Shown piece by piece: positions 1-13,922 of a stretch of DNA of 64,000 nt (its first letter is position 1; each line of letters starts with the position of its first letter). Source of the stretch: Thunnus maccoyii (Eukaryota; Chordata; Actinopteri; Scombriformes; Scombridae); the NCBI RefSeq assembly GCF_910596095.1, contig NC_056539.1, forward strand, positions 13,960,501 to 14,024,500, given 5' to 3'. The notes below the pieces were generated by a model. It did not search any database. It was not told where the DNA came from and saw only the letters and a program-made list of their open reading frames with translations. A program made the translations under genes and the position numbers.

Positions 1-389
1 GAAACTGTCACATATACATTCTGGTATTTATCTCCAAATGTAAGCACAATGCAAGCGGTGCTGCAATATACTGTATCTGAAAAGAGATAAGCATCAGTGT
101 CGAGTTGTGTTTCCTAAACAAGAAGTTAGCCCCTTCCTATAGCGACAGCACCTAACATCTAAAGCTGCCAGGAAACTGAACCGGAGACAAAGGCGTGATG
201 GTTTACGTCACAGTTCAAGATCTTATCAGAGAAACAATAGCTCACTGATTTTATAGGGCAATCAAGTCAGAGCCAACAGAACTTCCAGATTCCTTCCCAA
301 TAACTTTAACACAATGTAAAAGTTATACATCTCAAATATTTTCTATGAGGTATACCGTCTGGGTAACAAACTAAAGGAAAAACCCACAT
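1..389. other. non-coding, nothing recognised
   Basis: AT-rich sequence with no convincing exon, RNA gene or repeat. It ends where the first Tc1-like remnant begins. Confidence 0.5.
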
Positions 390-875
390 AGTGTCTTAGT
401 AAGGTGTCGGGCCACCATGTGCTGCTAGAACAGCTTCAAAGGGTCTTGGCATTGATTCTACAGTCTCTGAACTCTTCTGGAGGGATGAACATAATTCTTC
501 CAAAAGATATTCCCTCATTTGGTGTTTTGATGATAGTGGTGGAGAGCGTTGTCTAACATGTCGGTCCTAAATCTCCCATAGGTTTTGTATTGGGTTGAGA
601 TCTGATGACTGAAGGCCATAGCATTATTTACATCATTTTCATACTCAAACCATTCAGTGAACCCTCGTGCCCTGTTGATGGGAACACTGTCATCCTGGAA
701 GAGACCACTCCCATCAGGATAGAAATGTTTCATCATAGGATAAGACTAGATGATGACTCAGAACAACAACAAGAGACCCTTCCCTCTAAGAGGACAAGTG
801 GACCCAAACTATGCCAGCAAGATGTCCCCCACAGCATAACAGAGCCACCAGATCCCCCAAGCATTCAGCATTATA
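390..875 (-). mobile_element. Tc1-like transposon remnant (3' part of transposase)
   Basis: Read on the minus strand, the segment encodes a decayed C-terminal Tc1/mariner transposase. The stretch HFYPDGSGLFQDDSVPINRA (minus frame near 661-727) matches the family pattern FQDDNAPIHRA that carries the second catalytic Asp of the DDE/D triad. It is followed by WFEYENDV, matching the family's WFxEYxNDV. Frame breaks and small deletions make it a fossil. No terminal inverted repeats were delimited, so the ends are approximate. It cannot encode an active enzyme. Confidence 0.8.
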
Positions 876-897
876 TATATAAAACAATTAAGAATTA

Positions 898-1424
898 ATG
901 AGGTCGCTGTCTTCTTGGGAACCTTCATTGCAGCAGAATTTTTTTGTAGCCTTCCCCAGATCTGTGCCTCAACTCAATCCTGTCTCTGAGCACTGCAGGC
1001 AGTTCCTTCAACCTCATGGCTTGATTTTTGCTCTGATATGCATTGTCAGCTGTGAGACCATATATAGACAGGTGTGTGCCTTTCCAAATCAATGTCCAAT
1101 CAATTGAATTTACCACAGGTGGAATCCAATCAAGCTGTAGAAAAATCTCAAAGATGATCAAGAGAAATGGAAGGCACCTGGGCTAAATTTCAAGTGTAAT
1201 AGAAAAGGGTCTGAATACTTATGTCAATGTGATATTTCAGTTTTTCCTTTTTAATCAATTTGCAAAAAATTCTAAAATTTTGTTTTTGCTTTATTTTGTC
1301 ATTATGGGGTATTGCGTGTAGATTGATGAGGGAAAAAATGAGTTTAAATGATTTTAGCATAATGCTGCGACATAAAATGTGAAAAAAGTGAAGGGATCTG
1401 AATACTTTCTGAATGCACTGTATA
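898..1424 (-). mobile_element. second Tc1-like transposon remnant with terminal sequence
   Basis: This segment resembles the terminal part of a widespread fish Tc1-like family. It has the phrases GACAGGTGTGTGCCTTTCC, CATTATGGGGTATTGCGTGT and the terminal GGATCTGAATACTTTCTGAA followed by TGCACTGTAT at about 1424. The minus-strand reading near 925-1160 keeps a broken N-terminal transposase stretch (RIELRHRSGEGYKKILLQ). The other end is missing. A TA target duplication could not be confirmed because the right flank is (TA)-rich. It differs from the remnant at 390-875, so two insertions lie next to each other. Confidence 0.75.
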
Positions 1425-2500
1425 AAAACATATATAAATATATACACACATATACATATGTATGTCCAGTTATATCAAGTTACAAAGTATGTAACTAGAA
1501 TATATTGATTTTCATTATCATATTTCCCATGATGTGCCTCAGTAGATTTTGTCACCAGGTCACAATGTATAAGTAGCCTGAAGTGGAATTTCTCAAACCA
1601 AGATAATGTGTTTTGCCCAGTTTGATAGGATGGAGACTGCTACCTCCCTAGATGTAGGGCTGTATGTATCCTAAAAGCCATCTTTCCTTCTTTATATGGT
1701 CATGTAAGCTTGATATGTTGTCATAAATTCATCTAATATCATTATTTTAATCACAATATATAACCAAATATGTCTGTTGTCTATTCTTGCTGCATTGGCT
1801 TTTTAATTCCTGTAAAAGCATAATTGTTTATGCTAATTAATTAGTTGAAGTCTGGCTTTATAATTATTATTATGCTCTGTTAAATTCTTGCATTCGTAAA
1901 GAAGTTTACCTTTTTACTTCTCATTCTGGCCATTTTGAAGCCCAGTATAAGATATAATATATCACAAGTACGTGTAACATAAGTCTGACATATCCTGTGA
2001 CGTTATTCTATGGATCTTTAGGTTTCTTTTTTCAATGCAGACAACTTGACCAATAATTTTTTGGGTGTTTTGACTGTATAAATCCAGATGTGTGAAGGTT
2101 TAACAGTTCACATCTGCCTTCGAGCTTATGGATTCATCATACATACAGCTGTTTAAGTAATATTCTGACAGCAGTGTTTCTTAGTGTGAATCTATATTAT
2201 AGATATTTCTATATCATGTTTCATTATGTGATGTCCATTTTGTAAGGGTTATGAAATTTACACTTAGGACAAGGGACAAATAATAAAATAAAAATAAATA
2301 GAAACACTCCCCTTTTTCACAGTAAATGAAAATGTCTTTAAAATATTCACTTAATATTTGCATTATTTGAAGATTGGAGGTTTTCGAGGCTTCACTTCAT
2401 CCATGACATGTAATAATCTTTTCATGTGTATTAATCTATTTATATTTGAGCTTTCATTTGATCCCCATAGTTTCATGGTGACAGTTGTTATTTTCAGCGC
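1425..2500. other. AT-rich intergenic sequence
   Basis: Starts with a (TA/CA) dinucleotide stretch (about 1425-1460). No exon, RNA gene or repeat family is recognisable up to the firrm promoter region. Confidence 0.4.
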
Positions 2501-2514
2501 TTTGCAGTCGTTCA

Positions 2515-2979
2515 GCCCTGTGATTGGTTTAACTCTTTGCAGAAGAACGTTTTCAACCAATCAGACTGAGAGCAGATGAGCAAACGTAGTCAGAACGTCA
2601 CATCCGACTCAAACAATGGCGCGCGGAATATCTGTTCAACTGTTTGCTCTTTACGTTACTTTTCGGTGTTTGTAGTTCGCAAAACTGCAGATGTAGAGGT
2701 TGGGAGAAACCAACTCGTAGGGATGTTTGTGTGATTTCATACCACGAAACAGAAGATAACGGCTCACATTCATGGTAAGAAGCAGTGAGTGTAGCAAACA
2801 CATTAAAACACGGTAGTCTCAGTTGAACTTTGACTAGCGAGGCGCCTCCTCTCTAAACAGTAATGTTAAACGAGAAACGAAAGTATGTCGAAGCTAAACT
2901 TGGTGATGAAGGAGTGACTCACTTGATATTAATGTTGTTTGGACAGCTGCGGTGACCTCCGCCGGCGCCTGTTGTCATC
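2515..2979 (+). promoter_or_regulatory. firrm: probable firrm promoter and 5' UTR
   Basis: Two CCAAT-type elements lie close together: an inverted one, ATTGG, at 2523-2527 and a direct one, CCAAT, at 2557-2561. A more GC-rich stretch with GGCGCGCGG follows (about 2616-2626). Paired CCAAT boxes 25-35 bases apart are typical of cell-cycle genes bound by NF-Y, which fits a mitosis/recombination gene. No TATA box is obvious. The transcription start is not determined, and a 5' UTR intron ending shortly before the ATG is possible. Confidence 0.45.
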
Positions 2980-3846
2980 ATGTCCCAAACCAACACCTCT
3001 CTCCTGGACGAGGTGATGCAGTGGAGTCAGGAAACCTGCCGCCAGGAGCTCAAGTCTGTCCTGCCGAAACTTGCCATATCCTCTCAAACATAACTTAATT
3101 CATTCCTTTGAAGTAATTGCTCATACAGATGGGTACAGTCCGGCTTTGCAAAGTTTTGAAATATTTGAGAAAGCATGGAAAAAGTGATCTGAAAACAAAT
3201 ACCTATGACATTGTCTTTTTAATGATGGATGCCTGTTACTATGAATCATATAGAATATGTCTGCAACTAATGATTCATTGTCTTCATCTATTTGTCTGTC
3301 ATCAGTTAAAAGTTATTTTTATAATTAATGACCATCAAATATTTCCATCACTATTCAAGGTAGGTGTACCTTCCGTGCAAAGCTGTGTTCAACTTGCTTG
3401 AAAACAGGATGAACAAATATGCCTATGTTGCATTCTTTTGCTCTTCCGTTTTTCGTGTGAATCAAAAAGAAATGGAAAATCCACATGCTTTTCTTGTTTT
3501 TGTTTTCAAATTGGCAATTTAAACAAAAATGAAACCAAATCAGGAAACAACTTTTCATTTTCATTTTCAGATTTTATTGTTATATCTATATTATCTGCCC
3601 CTACTGCATCTCTACAAAAACATTGTCAATTTCTATGCTTTCTATAGGATGGATGGATTGATGGATGGATAGATGGATAGCCGCTGGAACATGATTTCTA
3701 TCTATCTATGGCTATAGCAAGCATAGCCATTGACAATGTTTTTGAAGAGAGATGCAGTAGGGGCACATAATGTAGATATAACATTAAAAGCGAAAAACAA
3801 GTTGTTTTCTGGTTTTGGTTTCATTGGAAAAGCACATAGATTTCTG

Positions 3847-3877
<31 letters not shown>

Positions 3878-6800
3878 CACACAAAAAACGGAAAAACAAA
3901 ATAATGCATTGTATATTTGTTTATCCTGTTATCAAACAAGTTGAACACAGTTTTGGACAGAAGGCACACGTACCCTTCAACAATTCAACAGTTGCTTGTT
4001 TCTCCACATCTTCACATTTGAGAGGGTGGAAACAGTGAATGTTTGGCAATTTTGCTTAGTGTATATGTATTATTTACAGATGTATAATATAGTGGTTACT
4101 GTAGGCTTCACCTCATACAACACTTATGTATAATTGTACACATTGTGTTATTTTTATTATTCTAGGATGCCTAACAATATCAGACAAAGGGACTGCCAAT
4201 GAAAACAAGCCCCTTGGCTAACTCAGGTACATTAACATTTGGTAAATGTTGATTAATGTACATTGTCCCTTTTCAAATAAAATAAATTGAAATAATAGTG
4301 GAACCAGTGAATGTTTGGCATCATAAATTACATTAGAGTTGTTCTATCAGTCAGCACTAATATTAGACACCAACCGAACTGTTGTAACCCTCTCAAAATG
4401 ATAAGATAAAGTCCAACTTAAGTAGTGTATTTCCTTAGTGACAGAAGTTAAACCTGTTTTCCTCATGCCAATTTTTTATTATTACTACTACTATTATTGC
4501 AGTCCAGACATTAGTGGCAGGTTAGCAAATGTAGAACAATAACTTTATTACAGTGGAAAAGATGTGCTGCAGTGCTGTGGTTTCCCTTGACTGTTTGAAC
4601 TCTTTGCATCATAAGTCAGAAAGTTGGGATGATCATATACGTAAGTTTCTTTATTGCACAATTTGTAATTTCATGCCTTTAGTACAATTTGTGATCTAAC
4701 TATGAACTGTCTCAAAAACGCAACATCCCAATAGGTATCTTGAAGATAATCACAGACATGTTCCTCCCTCATATTGGTTTGTCAGACCTAGAAGATGAGT
4801 GCTTCTCCAAGATCTTACCAAAGGTAAACAATGCATTTTGTCTTCATGTTAGTTGGCACTGTTGTCTGATGGGGATGCCATTTCTTTAAACTTGCTCATT
4901 TGCTGGAACTGGTAGACACCCTGAATCCCTTTTACTTTAGGTGGTGTTATTTTTTTTAATTAGGCCTGCTGAATCTTTGCCATGTGAAGGATTTGTTTTC
5001 TTGTGAATTACTGCTTCATTAACATCTTCCTTCAAAAGTGTATTGATGTGTCTTTGTGATCTGTCACAAATGTCTGCAGGCAGTGACAATGTTTGACAGC
5101 ATGATGAAAGAAATCTTGGTTCAAGTCGGGGGGCTGTCCAGTCAAAACACAGAACTGTGTGCTTTACTGAGGAATATTCTGCAGGTAATATTATGCGTTT
5201 GGTCATGCGTGTGCGTGTATGTATCTGTCTACAGCTAATCTTGCGTACTACTACTGAAAAACCTATTTTATAACACCATTCCTTATGGGCCTATTGTAAA
5301 GCTTAGACTTTCGTCTTTTCAGCAGTCCTCACCATTTTACAATATGCATTACCACATAGCAAAAGGCGTTTCTGGCAATCAGCTGGGCTAAAAACAAGGC
5401 TAACCTAGTCTGTTGCAGGCCACGTTTTCGCCTTTGTTGTGGCTCAACAACATTTCAGTGACATCCACAGAAATGTTTAGTCTCATCTTGAAACAGAATA
5501 TCTTCTGATTAATTCCATACCCAATATGTTATGATCCACTAAAGTTAGGCATGACATGAATAATTCCCTGTTTCTGTTATCTTCGCCGCCATAGATCTGA
5601 CAGAGGTCTGCACTCTACTGAGTGCAATCCTCTAATTATTATTATTATTGTTATTTTTAATTATTATTGTGGCTGATTTAGTTGTTACATTGCAATGCTG
5701 CATATTTCAAAATGATAAAATGAGTACTTTATACATTTATTCTGTGTATGATATGTATATACACACACACACAAACATATATATATATATATATGTTTAG
5801 TATAAAAACATTGTTCTCACTCCATGCTTACATAATATGTTGACAGGATCTCACTGTGTGTTTCAGTCGATGATGCAGATAATTGATGCACTATCCATTT
5901 GTGTCCGTCACGTTGGCACATTTGAGGAGACCCCTGACCTGGTTGCTATCCGCTCCTTACCGACTTGTATCCTGAAAGTTCTGAGAGATACCTTTCAGCA
6001 CTGCAAGGTCGGTCTGTTCAGGTCACCAGTGGCTGTGACAAGTGCATTTTAACTCTGTATTGCATGGTTTTCATGCAATATAGTATGTTTTATCCTAAAT
6101 TGTGCTGTGTAGTAATACATAAATTATGGCTAAATATTTTGATAGGTGGTTGGGTAATGATTATTAATCATTATTAATAATACAATTATCTTGTTTATTA
6201 TTTATCAGAATTATTTGATAAAGATAATTATATTATTATCCACCATAGATGAGCCAAGGACAGTAAGGTTTACTGATTAATTAGAATAATTGTGAGTAAA
6301 ATAAAAGAATATAAACATTATTTAGATCTATCCTTAAGTGGTGCAAGATTTGCGTATTGTCAGCATTTTTTATCTTTCTTGTTATTACCACTTTCTGTTC
6401 CTGTCAAACAAGCAGCAAACTGATCTGCTCCTTGTAAAAAGTCGGGGTGTTCTGTTGGCAATCTAAAAAAAAAAAAAAAGAAAATGTTTAACCATACGTA
6501 CATGTTGTCTGCAGGAGAGTGAGGTGGTTTACTGTGGCCGTCTATCCCTGGTGGCTGACCTGCTGCAGGGACTCTTTAAGGAGGCCTACTCCCTCCAGAA
6601 GGGCCTGTTGGAGCTGCTGGACAGGATCTCTCTGGACAGCAGTGCTTCAGAGGAGGAAGTCTCTGACGTTGTTACAGGTGTGTGTTTACATTATGTGTAA
6701 ACCCCCTGGTTTCAGCTGCCATGCTCTTTGTTATTTGAGTCAAGTAGTTTAAGACACATCTGGGTCACACACTGAGTAATGATAGAGCTAAGATAAACAA

Positions 6801-9742
6801 AAAGCACATATGCAGTGCCTGTGGTGTGTGCAGATGTGCGTAAGTGAGCACGTGCACTAGCTTGTACAGGTTTCACTAGCAGGCCCATTGCACGAGGACT
6901 GAACATGGCTGTTCTAGTATGTTACGTATGTATAAATGCAATCTTCAATTCACTAAAACTATATATGTTTTATCTATGTCAGTAATTCACAGCCTCCTGG
7001 ATATCTGCTCTGTGATCTCTAACCTGGACATAGCACTGCATGCAAACACATGGAAATTCCTCATCAAGTCAGTACCACAAACACTCATGTTGATATTTTT
7101 TTTAATGCCATATTGTCTGTCATATTAAATAAGTTAATTTGTTTCAAGTGTTTAGTAGGATACATTTCATAGTTAATGAATTTGGTTACTGACTGACTGA
7201 TTTTAAACATTGCTTACTCTTGTTCAGACAGAGTCTGAAGTACCAGTCATTGGTGGAGGAACATCTGCATCACGGTGATATCAGCAACAGCCTGTGTGAC
7301 AACCTGTTGGCCTCCTTCCACAGCGCCGTGGAGTTGGCTGAACAGATTAAACATGCTGATCTGCAGGTAGGAAAGCCATGTGAATGCTTGCTTGGCATTT
7401 CTCAACAAACACTTGGTAATTTAAAAAAAAAAACAAAAACAACTTGTCAGCAGCTCTCAACAGGTGCAGGAGTATTGAACATGCATTTGTTGCATATCTT
7501 ACCTAAGTTATACTTTCCTGTGAAATCTGTAATATTTTTTTATTTATTTTTGAGTATGATCTTTTGCACTTATATATCAGTATATCAAATGTAAATGCAG
7601 GGACCTAAATACAGTACAATGTATTTTTGTCTTTACTGACCTGACAACCAACCTGAGTCACCACAATGGTGCATTTTTCTGTGTCAGTTATTGTTAATTG
7701 TATCCTAAATGATCGATATTTCCTGTGTTATACCCCTTTGTACTTACTCAGAAGTGACTTGTGTTTTTAAGCAAAGGTTAATAGTAGACTTGATCTTTGT
7801 CACCTTTTCGTGTTCATGCTCTTATGTTCTTTTTATAGGAGGCAACACAAAGCCCAGAATACAAGCTGTTCCAGAAAACTGCAAAGATGTGCAGATTTTT
7901 TGCCAACACTTTGGTCCATTACATAAAGGTACTGAAAAACAGGGTCTTCTTGCAACCATCCTCACTCTAATACACTTTTAAATCTCTGCACCACAATACA
8001 AAGTAGTGGAACTTACATTCCATCATATTCCTCCTTTTAACAGGAATTCAAATTTTTTCTGACAAAGTACTGTAGCTGCTTTCATCAACTCTACATCCAG
8101 ATCATCAGGTACATGTGGTTTGGCTTTAGTTTTAAGAAGCAAATTTAGATCACAACGTATCTTTTGAGTTAACAATATTGAGAAGTGTGGAAACTTACAT
8201 TCTGACGTGTGTGATGTCTTTTAGTAAATTCCCTCCCAGCTTGAGTGCGCCAACGCTGCCCTCGACTCTGTCCGAAGAGCTGAACGTGGCGGCTCTGGTC
8301 CCCATGGATGCCCTCCTGATCCAGCTGTTGCCTTTAAGGCCTTTTGCTGAAGTTGTCCTCCAGCAGGACCTGCGTGAGTTTGAAGTTTGTCCTTAGTTTG
8401 CCCTTTTTTCCAGGTACTTTTGCAGAGTTAATAGAGGATTTCCTGTTTTCCTCTTGTTATGGAGACATTATTTATATATTTTCTCAATAATTAGCTGTGT
8501 GCCAATTTCATTCCACATGCAAATACTATAAATTATACAAAATGTACTTATGTTGCACTGTGTAATATCTGCCCTGGGACTACAGATGAAAATTTTCTTT
8601 TAAGTCTGGCACATTTAATTACAGTAAAGTGTACACCCTGTCAAATAAACTGATAAATATGCCACACACAAAAATGGAGTGAGTGTCAGTTATACTTAAT
8701 TTCTCCTTTGTGAGAGTACTGTGATTCCACAACTCAGGATATTGGCCAAAACTAAGTCCTGATCTGATGATGGTGATCTCTTTTCTTTTCTAACTTAAAA
8801 ATCTCTGTTTTCACTGTTAAGAACTGGTCGGGATCATTCTTCTATGTAAAGTAACAGGCCTAAACTACGCATTGCATCTTAAGTATAAGTGGAGATGTTC
8901 GCTCCCTGCGTTCTATTTTAGGCCCATGGAAATATAAATTATTTTGTTCTTGAAGCTTTACAAAATTGTGTGAGTGAAAAAGACACTATTAATCATGTTT
9001 GGACAATGATGTTTAATAAGGTCAGCAATGGCACTGATACCACACACCACATCACAAACACACTACAGTAAGCAGTTTGGGCTCTCAAACTGTCCTGCCA
9101 TACACAACTTGAGGGCCCTTGAGGATACACAGTTGCTGACTCTAATCTTTTACTGCCAAAACTTATAATGCACTGAAGACTGACATCTCTTACAATGGGA
9201 ATATAGGAAATTGTTGTCGTGTTGTGTTATGTTGTTACTCAAAAGAACATTTTCTGTACACAGGGTTAAGTCCTGAGCATGTGCTTCCTCAGTGCCTTTT
9301 GTTGGTGAGCGTCCTGAGTCAGCTTGCCTCCCAACCAGAAGAGGTTCTGCAGCTTTGGTACACTGGCAGCCAATTCTCAGAAGAGACACCTAGGTAATAA
9401 AAGGGGTTTTTGGTTGTCAACTGAAATATTTTGAATCATACACAAGTTGGAAGCTGACAGGAGCATTGTATCAGCAGTATTAACTTTCTTTTTAACACTG
9501 GCTTTATGTCTAAAATGCATCTAAACTTCTCTCCATACTCTCTGTCTCCAGGCGTCCTCTCTATCAGGCCATTTTCACTAGTTTCCGGTGTTGCTATACT
9601 GAGCGTAAAGTACCAGTGTTGTTGCCAGGGGTGATGATGAAGGGTCAGGCCCAGGTCCAAGTGACTCTGCACCACCATGTCTGTGTGCAGCTCTGCGCCA
9701 GTGTGGCTGCGCTTCCTCCAGTGTACTTTCCCGTGCTGGTGA

Positions 9743-9789
<47 letters not shown>

Positions 9790-12700
9790 TGTGCCTTCTG
9801 TCAATTTTTTCATGAGTTTCACTCAAACCTGATATACCTTCAAACTCATCTGTAAATGGGTGCTTGCCATAAGTTTGACTATCACTTTGTGGGTTACTTT
9901 TCTAATGATAACTGGTGTTTTCTTGGTCAAAGGTATTTTACGAGACAGACTGATGTGTTGGCAGGAGATATTGTTGAGTGATATTGGCTTATTACAGATA
10001 CTGTATGTCAATATTGGTCTTGCTATTCAAAAATGTTCACCGATTCTGTCAACTTTAATAAAAAAAAAAAAGTTGATTGACTGTAAAAATAATAATAAAC
10101 AAATTTGAGGGCTCCTTGCCAAAAATATTTGTCATGTGATAATGCCGAGAACAAATATTGGCCAATATGTGGTCTTCAGATTCCCTTTTTGCCTTTCAAC
10201 ATGCAGCCAACATTGGCTGAAAAAAACCTTAATTTGTTTATTTTGGATATCTTTATTACATTCCTGTAGTGTTTTGGTGTGGGATTTCCCTTCATTCAAT
10301 GCAAAGGATTCTTTCACTTTCATATTTTGTTTTTGTCTAATTTCTTTTAACCTTGCTTTTTATGCCTCCCTTGTTTATTTCTGTTACATCCTTTCTCATG
10401 TTTCTGATCTCCCCACCCCTTTATCTCTTCTCTTCAGGAGTGTTGTTTGGCCGATGCTGTACTGCAGGCTGATACTCAGACAGCTGTACTGGCAACAGAT
10501 GTGTGGTGCTTTGCAGCACGGTGAGAATGAGGAGTAATGCTGAAGTTTTCACCATTAATCATGTCTAACAGTGGATTTTACTTTAATAGTACGAGCATTC
10601 AACATTTTTAATGCTATAATTTACAGGCGTATTCACGTATATTATTTGCATTACTGTGCATCTGTATTTTGATCAGGGCATCTCTATTTGAAACAGTTTT
10701 CTGTGAACTATCAACTGTTTTGGCACTCAATATGTCATACTGCTGATTTTCTCATTTCTGTTTATAGGTATGGAACAGCAGAACTTTGTCTACATCATGT
10801 CCTCCTCATTGCTAAGCTGGTGTGTATAGACAAGGAAAATAATTTAATACAGAAACCATCACGACACCGACACCAGAAATTTGCTGGCTGTAGCTACTCA
10901 AATGTGAAGATTTGATGCTTTACATGATACATGATAATTAACTGGATATCTTTGGATTTCCAACTATTGATCAGACAAAACAAGACATTTGAAGACATCA
11001 TCTTTGACTCTGGGAAATTATAACAGGCATTTTTCTCAATTTTATGACATTTTATAGATAACAATTAATCATCAGATTAATTGATAATGAAAATAAGCCC
11101 TAGGTGATACATAAACTGTATTTTGTGTTCATGTTTTATTTCCATTTAAGGGAGAGAGACGACACAACAAATGTCTCTGTAAAACCCATTTTAAGACATG
11201 AATGATGAAGTAGAGCTTTACATTGTATACTTATATTATACACAGTTTATAGGATCGCTTCTGAAATTTTACTTCTTACCATCTTGGATGGACATCACAA
11301 GGTCATGGATGTGTCTCCATGTCTATGACCTCTTACTGAGCACTCTAAAATAACTCTACATCCCTTAATCTCTCTCTGTAGGGTTATGGATTAGTATGGG
11401 GTGCTGACTGTTTTCTGTGGCACCCCAACAGAGGTGACAATTGGTGGTGTTGGACCTTGGGGACTGACTAACTTTTCGCATTGCGTCATAATGTCATCAG
11501 ATTTAGTCGGATCCCACACATTTCCATGTTTGTCCCCCTGCCTCAGTTCTTCACCTTCCTTCTATCCTGATATCCTGGTGATTTAACTCCTCCTGAGCCT
11601 CGACGCTGACACTCACACTGTCCCTCACCTCCTCTCTGCTTCTCCCTCTTCTCCTTCAGGTGAAATCTTGCACCACAGAGTGTTATCAGTTGTCCCACCT
11701 GGGCATGCTACTCAGACGCATGGTTTTCCTTATGACGCCGAATCACCAGGTTAGAAATGACACAAAAATTTTCATGAACTCATCATCATTGTCTACACAC
11801 TTCTCATATACCTAACAACTTTGTGTCAGAATTCACGTAAATACAGAATACACACAGTTACCACCATCACATTTGACAGTGCAGTGAATATTTGTTAACA
11901 TTTGAAAGACCAAATAAAATGTAAGCTAAAGAAAGCTTTTGAAGAGTGATGAACAATGGAAATTATGTGGACGTTGTAGAAAAATCTAATGTCCAAGACT
12001 GTTGCCACGAAAGTTCTTTGTCCTATCATCACTAATGGAGAGACTCAGAATTGAATTGTGACAGTGTGTAGCGCATGTTTTTATTTTATTTTATTAGTTC
12101 ATTTATCTGTTTGGTTGACTGGGACCATACAGATTAAAAAAAATTACAACAAATGTGATGTATATAGGGTGTCCAGTTGAAGCCACTAAGTAGCCAGCGT
12201 CCCTGGTTAGACTTTTTAATCCAGGTTAAAACAGCCAAACAAAATAATTCATTAGAAAAATTAAAATCATGACATTATAGTATTATATACAGTCATTTTT
12301 ACATTCAACATACTGTATATGTTCTCTACCAATCCATGCAAAACCACAAGTTTACATTGATAGCTCTGAGAGTTCTTGTTTCTGGTTTTGGTTGATGCTT
12401 GTCGATTGTGTCTGTTAAATTAAAAAAAAGACTAGAATAATCTAAACAAGGTAATAGCTTTTCGATAAAGTTATATACCATACATCAGAAGTGTTTGTTT
12501 TTTTTCCAGATGGAGCTGGTGGAACGTTTCCTCCCATGTGAGGTGGAAAACCTTCCAGTATGGCGTCATGTCCTCCTAAGAGCTCTTTCACATGATGCCC
12601 GTCACCGTGTAGAGACCGACATTATTGCCCTTACTCAAAAAGTTCTAACCGACTGGCAGAACGGAGGGTACAAACTGGGCCAAGTGGACAAAGTGGTGAG

Positions 12701-13853
12701 GACGACCTCTGACCCTGAGTAATCTGCACTAGTCAGTGATTTTTACCTCCACTTAGCATAAATTAGCCTTGGCTTAATGTCTGCTTTGAACTCAAGTGAC
12801 AACGCCGTGACTAGGAAAAGACAAAACAAGCAATTCCAAAATTCCTAAGAGAAAATGGAGATGGCCTCGTACTCATTCGTGTAATTTCTGCATAGATGTT
12901 TTTTTTTTTTTTGTTTTTTTTTTGGACACAAGGGTAAATACCATTAATTTGCATTTACTGGAATACATGAAGAGAAAGGCAGAACAAACATCACGTGCAA
13001 GGCTGCAGCATATGTCCTTGCATGCACTGAAGGGAAAGTTAATAACAATTCATAACCACAAGTGATGTTAAGTGTAAGATAAGCTTGTTCCCTTGGGAGA
13101 GAACAGACAGATAAGATTGTTTTAAATGACCTCTCTCCTTTGTTTGTCTTTGACCACTCAGGGCTTATTGAAGTGAGAGCCAAAATTTTCTCCGATAGTA
13201 TTACTGTTGTAACAGATTTATTGTCCCTTTGATGTAACATGGATGTTCTCATTATTTCACAGGTTTTATGCCTTAAAAGCATAGTATAGGTGTTACTTAA
13301 TGCACTAAATCTCATTACTTTGCAGGCATTTTTAAATTAAAACTACCAGATGGACGAGGTTTGATATAACACAATACCCATCTTGCACTTCATGCAGGAT
13401 AAAAAACATCATTGGCAAAAACAGAATGGCTCAGATCAAGTGGAAATTTAGCATTTAGTGTCTACAAGTTCATGTGAAGGTGGATTTTTTTCATGGTAAA
13501 TAAATGTGTCCTTTCATTAGGTGTCCTTTTCATAATTCTTAAAATAACTCCTTCTTAAAGGAAAAACAGTCTTCTGCCTCAGGGTCATATTGGCCAGCTG
13601 CTATACTTGTGTACTTTCCAGAATTCCAGCCAAGTCAACAATGCCAGGAAGAAGGATGGATACATTTGATTTAGAAAATATTCACAAGTGTTATATTTAC
13701 GAAGTCCCTCTTGTCTCTAGAACGTGGTGCTGTTATCCCTCCTAGTGGTGGTTCGAGGGAAATCATCTCCCGAGGAACAGTGCATGTTGTCTGCAATGAG
13801 GATAGTCACTCAGCTCTGGTTAAGAATGAGTCCAGACCAGGTGAGATCCATAC

Positions 13854-13922
<69 letters not shown>

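Larger units (their letters stand above)
3076..4600 (+). other. firrm: U12-type AT-AC intron (firrm intron 1)
   Basis: Exon 1 runs up to ...CTTGCC with no usable GT. The next bases, ATATCCTC (3076-3083), match the minor-spliceosome AT-AC donor ATATCCTT at seven of eight positions. At the other end, CCCTTGAC (4584-4591) resembles the U12 branch site TCCTTRAC, with its A at 4590, ten bases before the terminal AC (4599-4600). Joining 3075 to 4601 gives LPKLASLHHKSESWDDHIR, the same length as the human LPKL...DHVR segment as I remember it. The intron also holds the long inverted repeat at 3352-3990. Confidence 0.85.

Noticed and set aside
4168..4208. Candidate firrm exon between TTCTAG and CAG|GTACAT
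   Set aside because: It has plausible splice sites, but its reading does not match the family and would break the frame to exon 2.
9436..9822. 128-codon minus-strand frame
   Set aside because: It runs through a (CA)n repeat and opposite firrm exon 13; poly-Val/Cys repeats show it is not coding.
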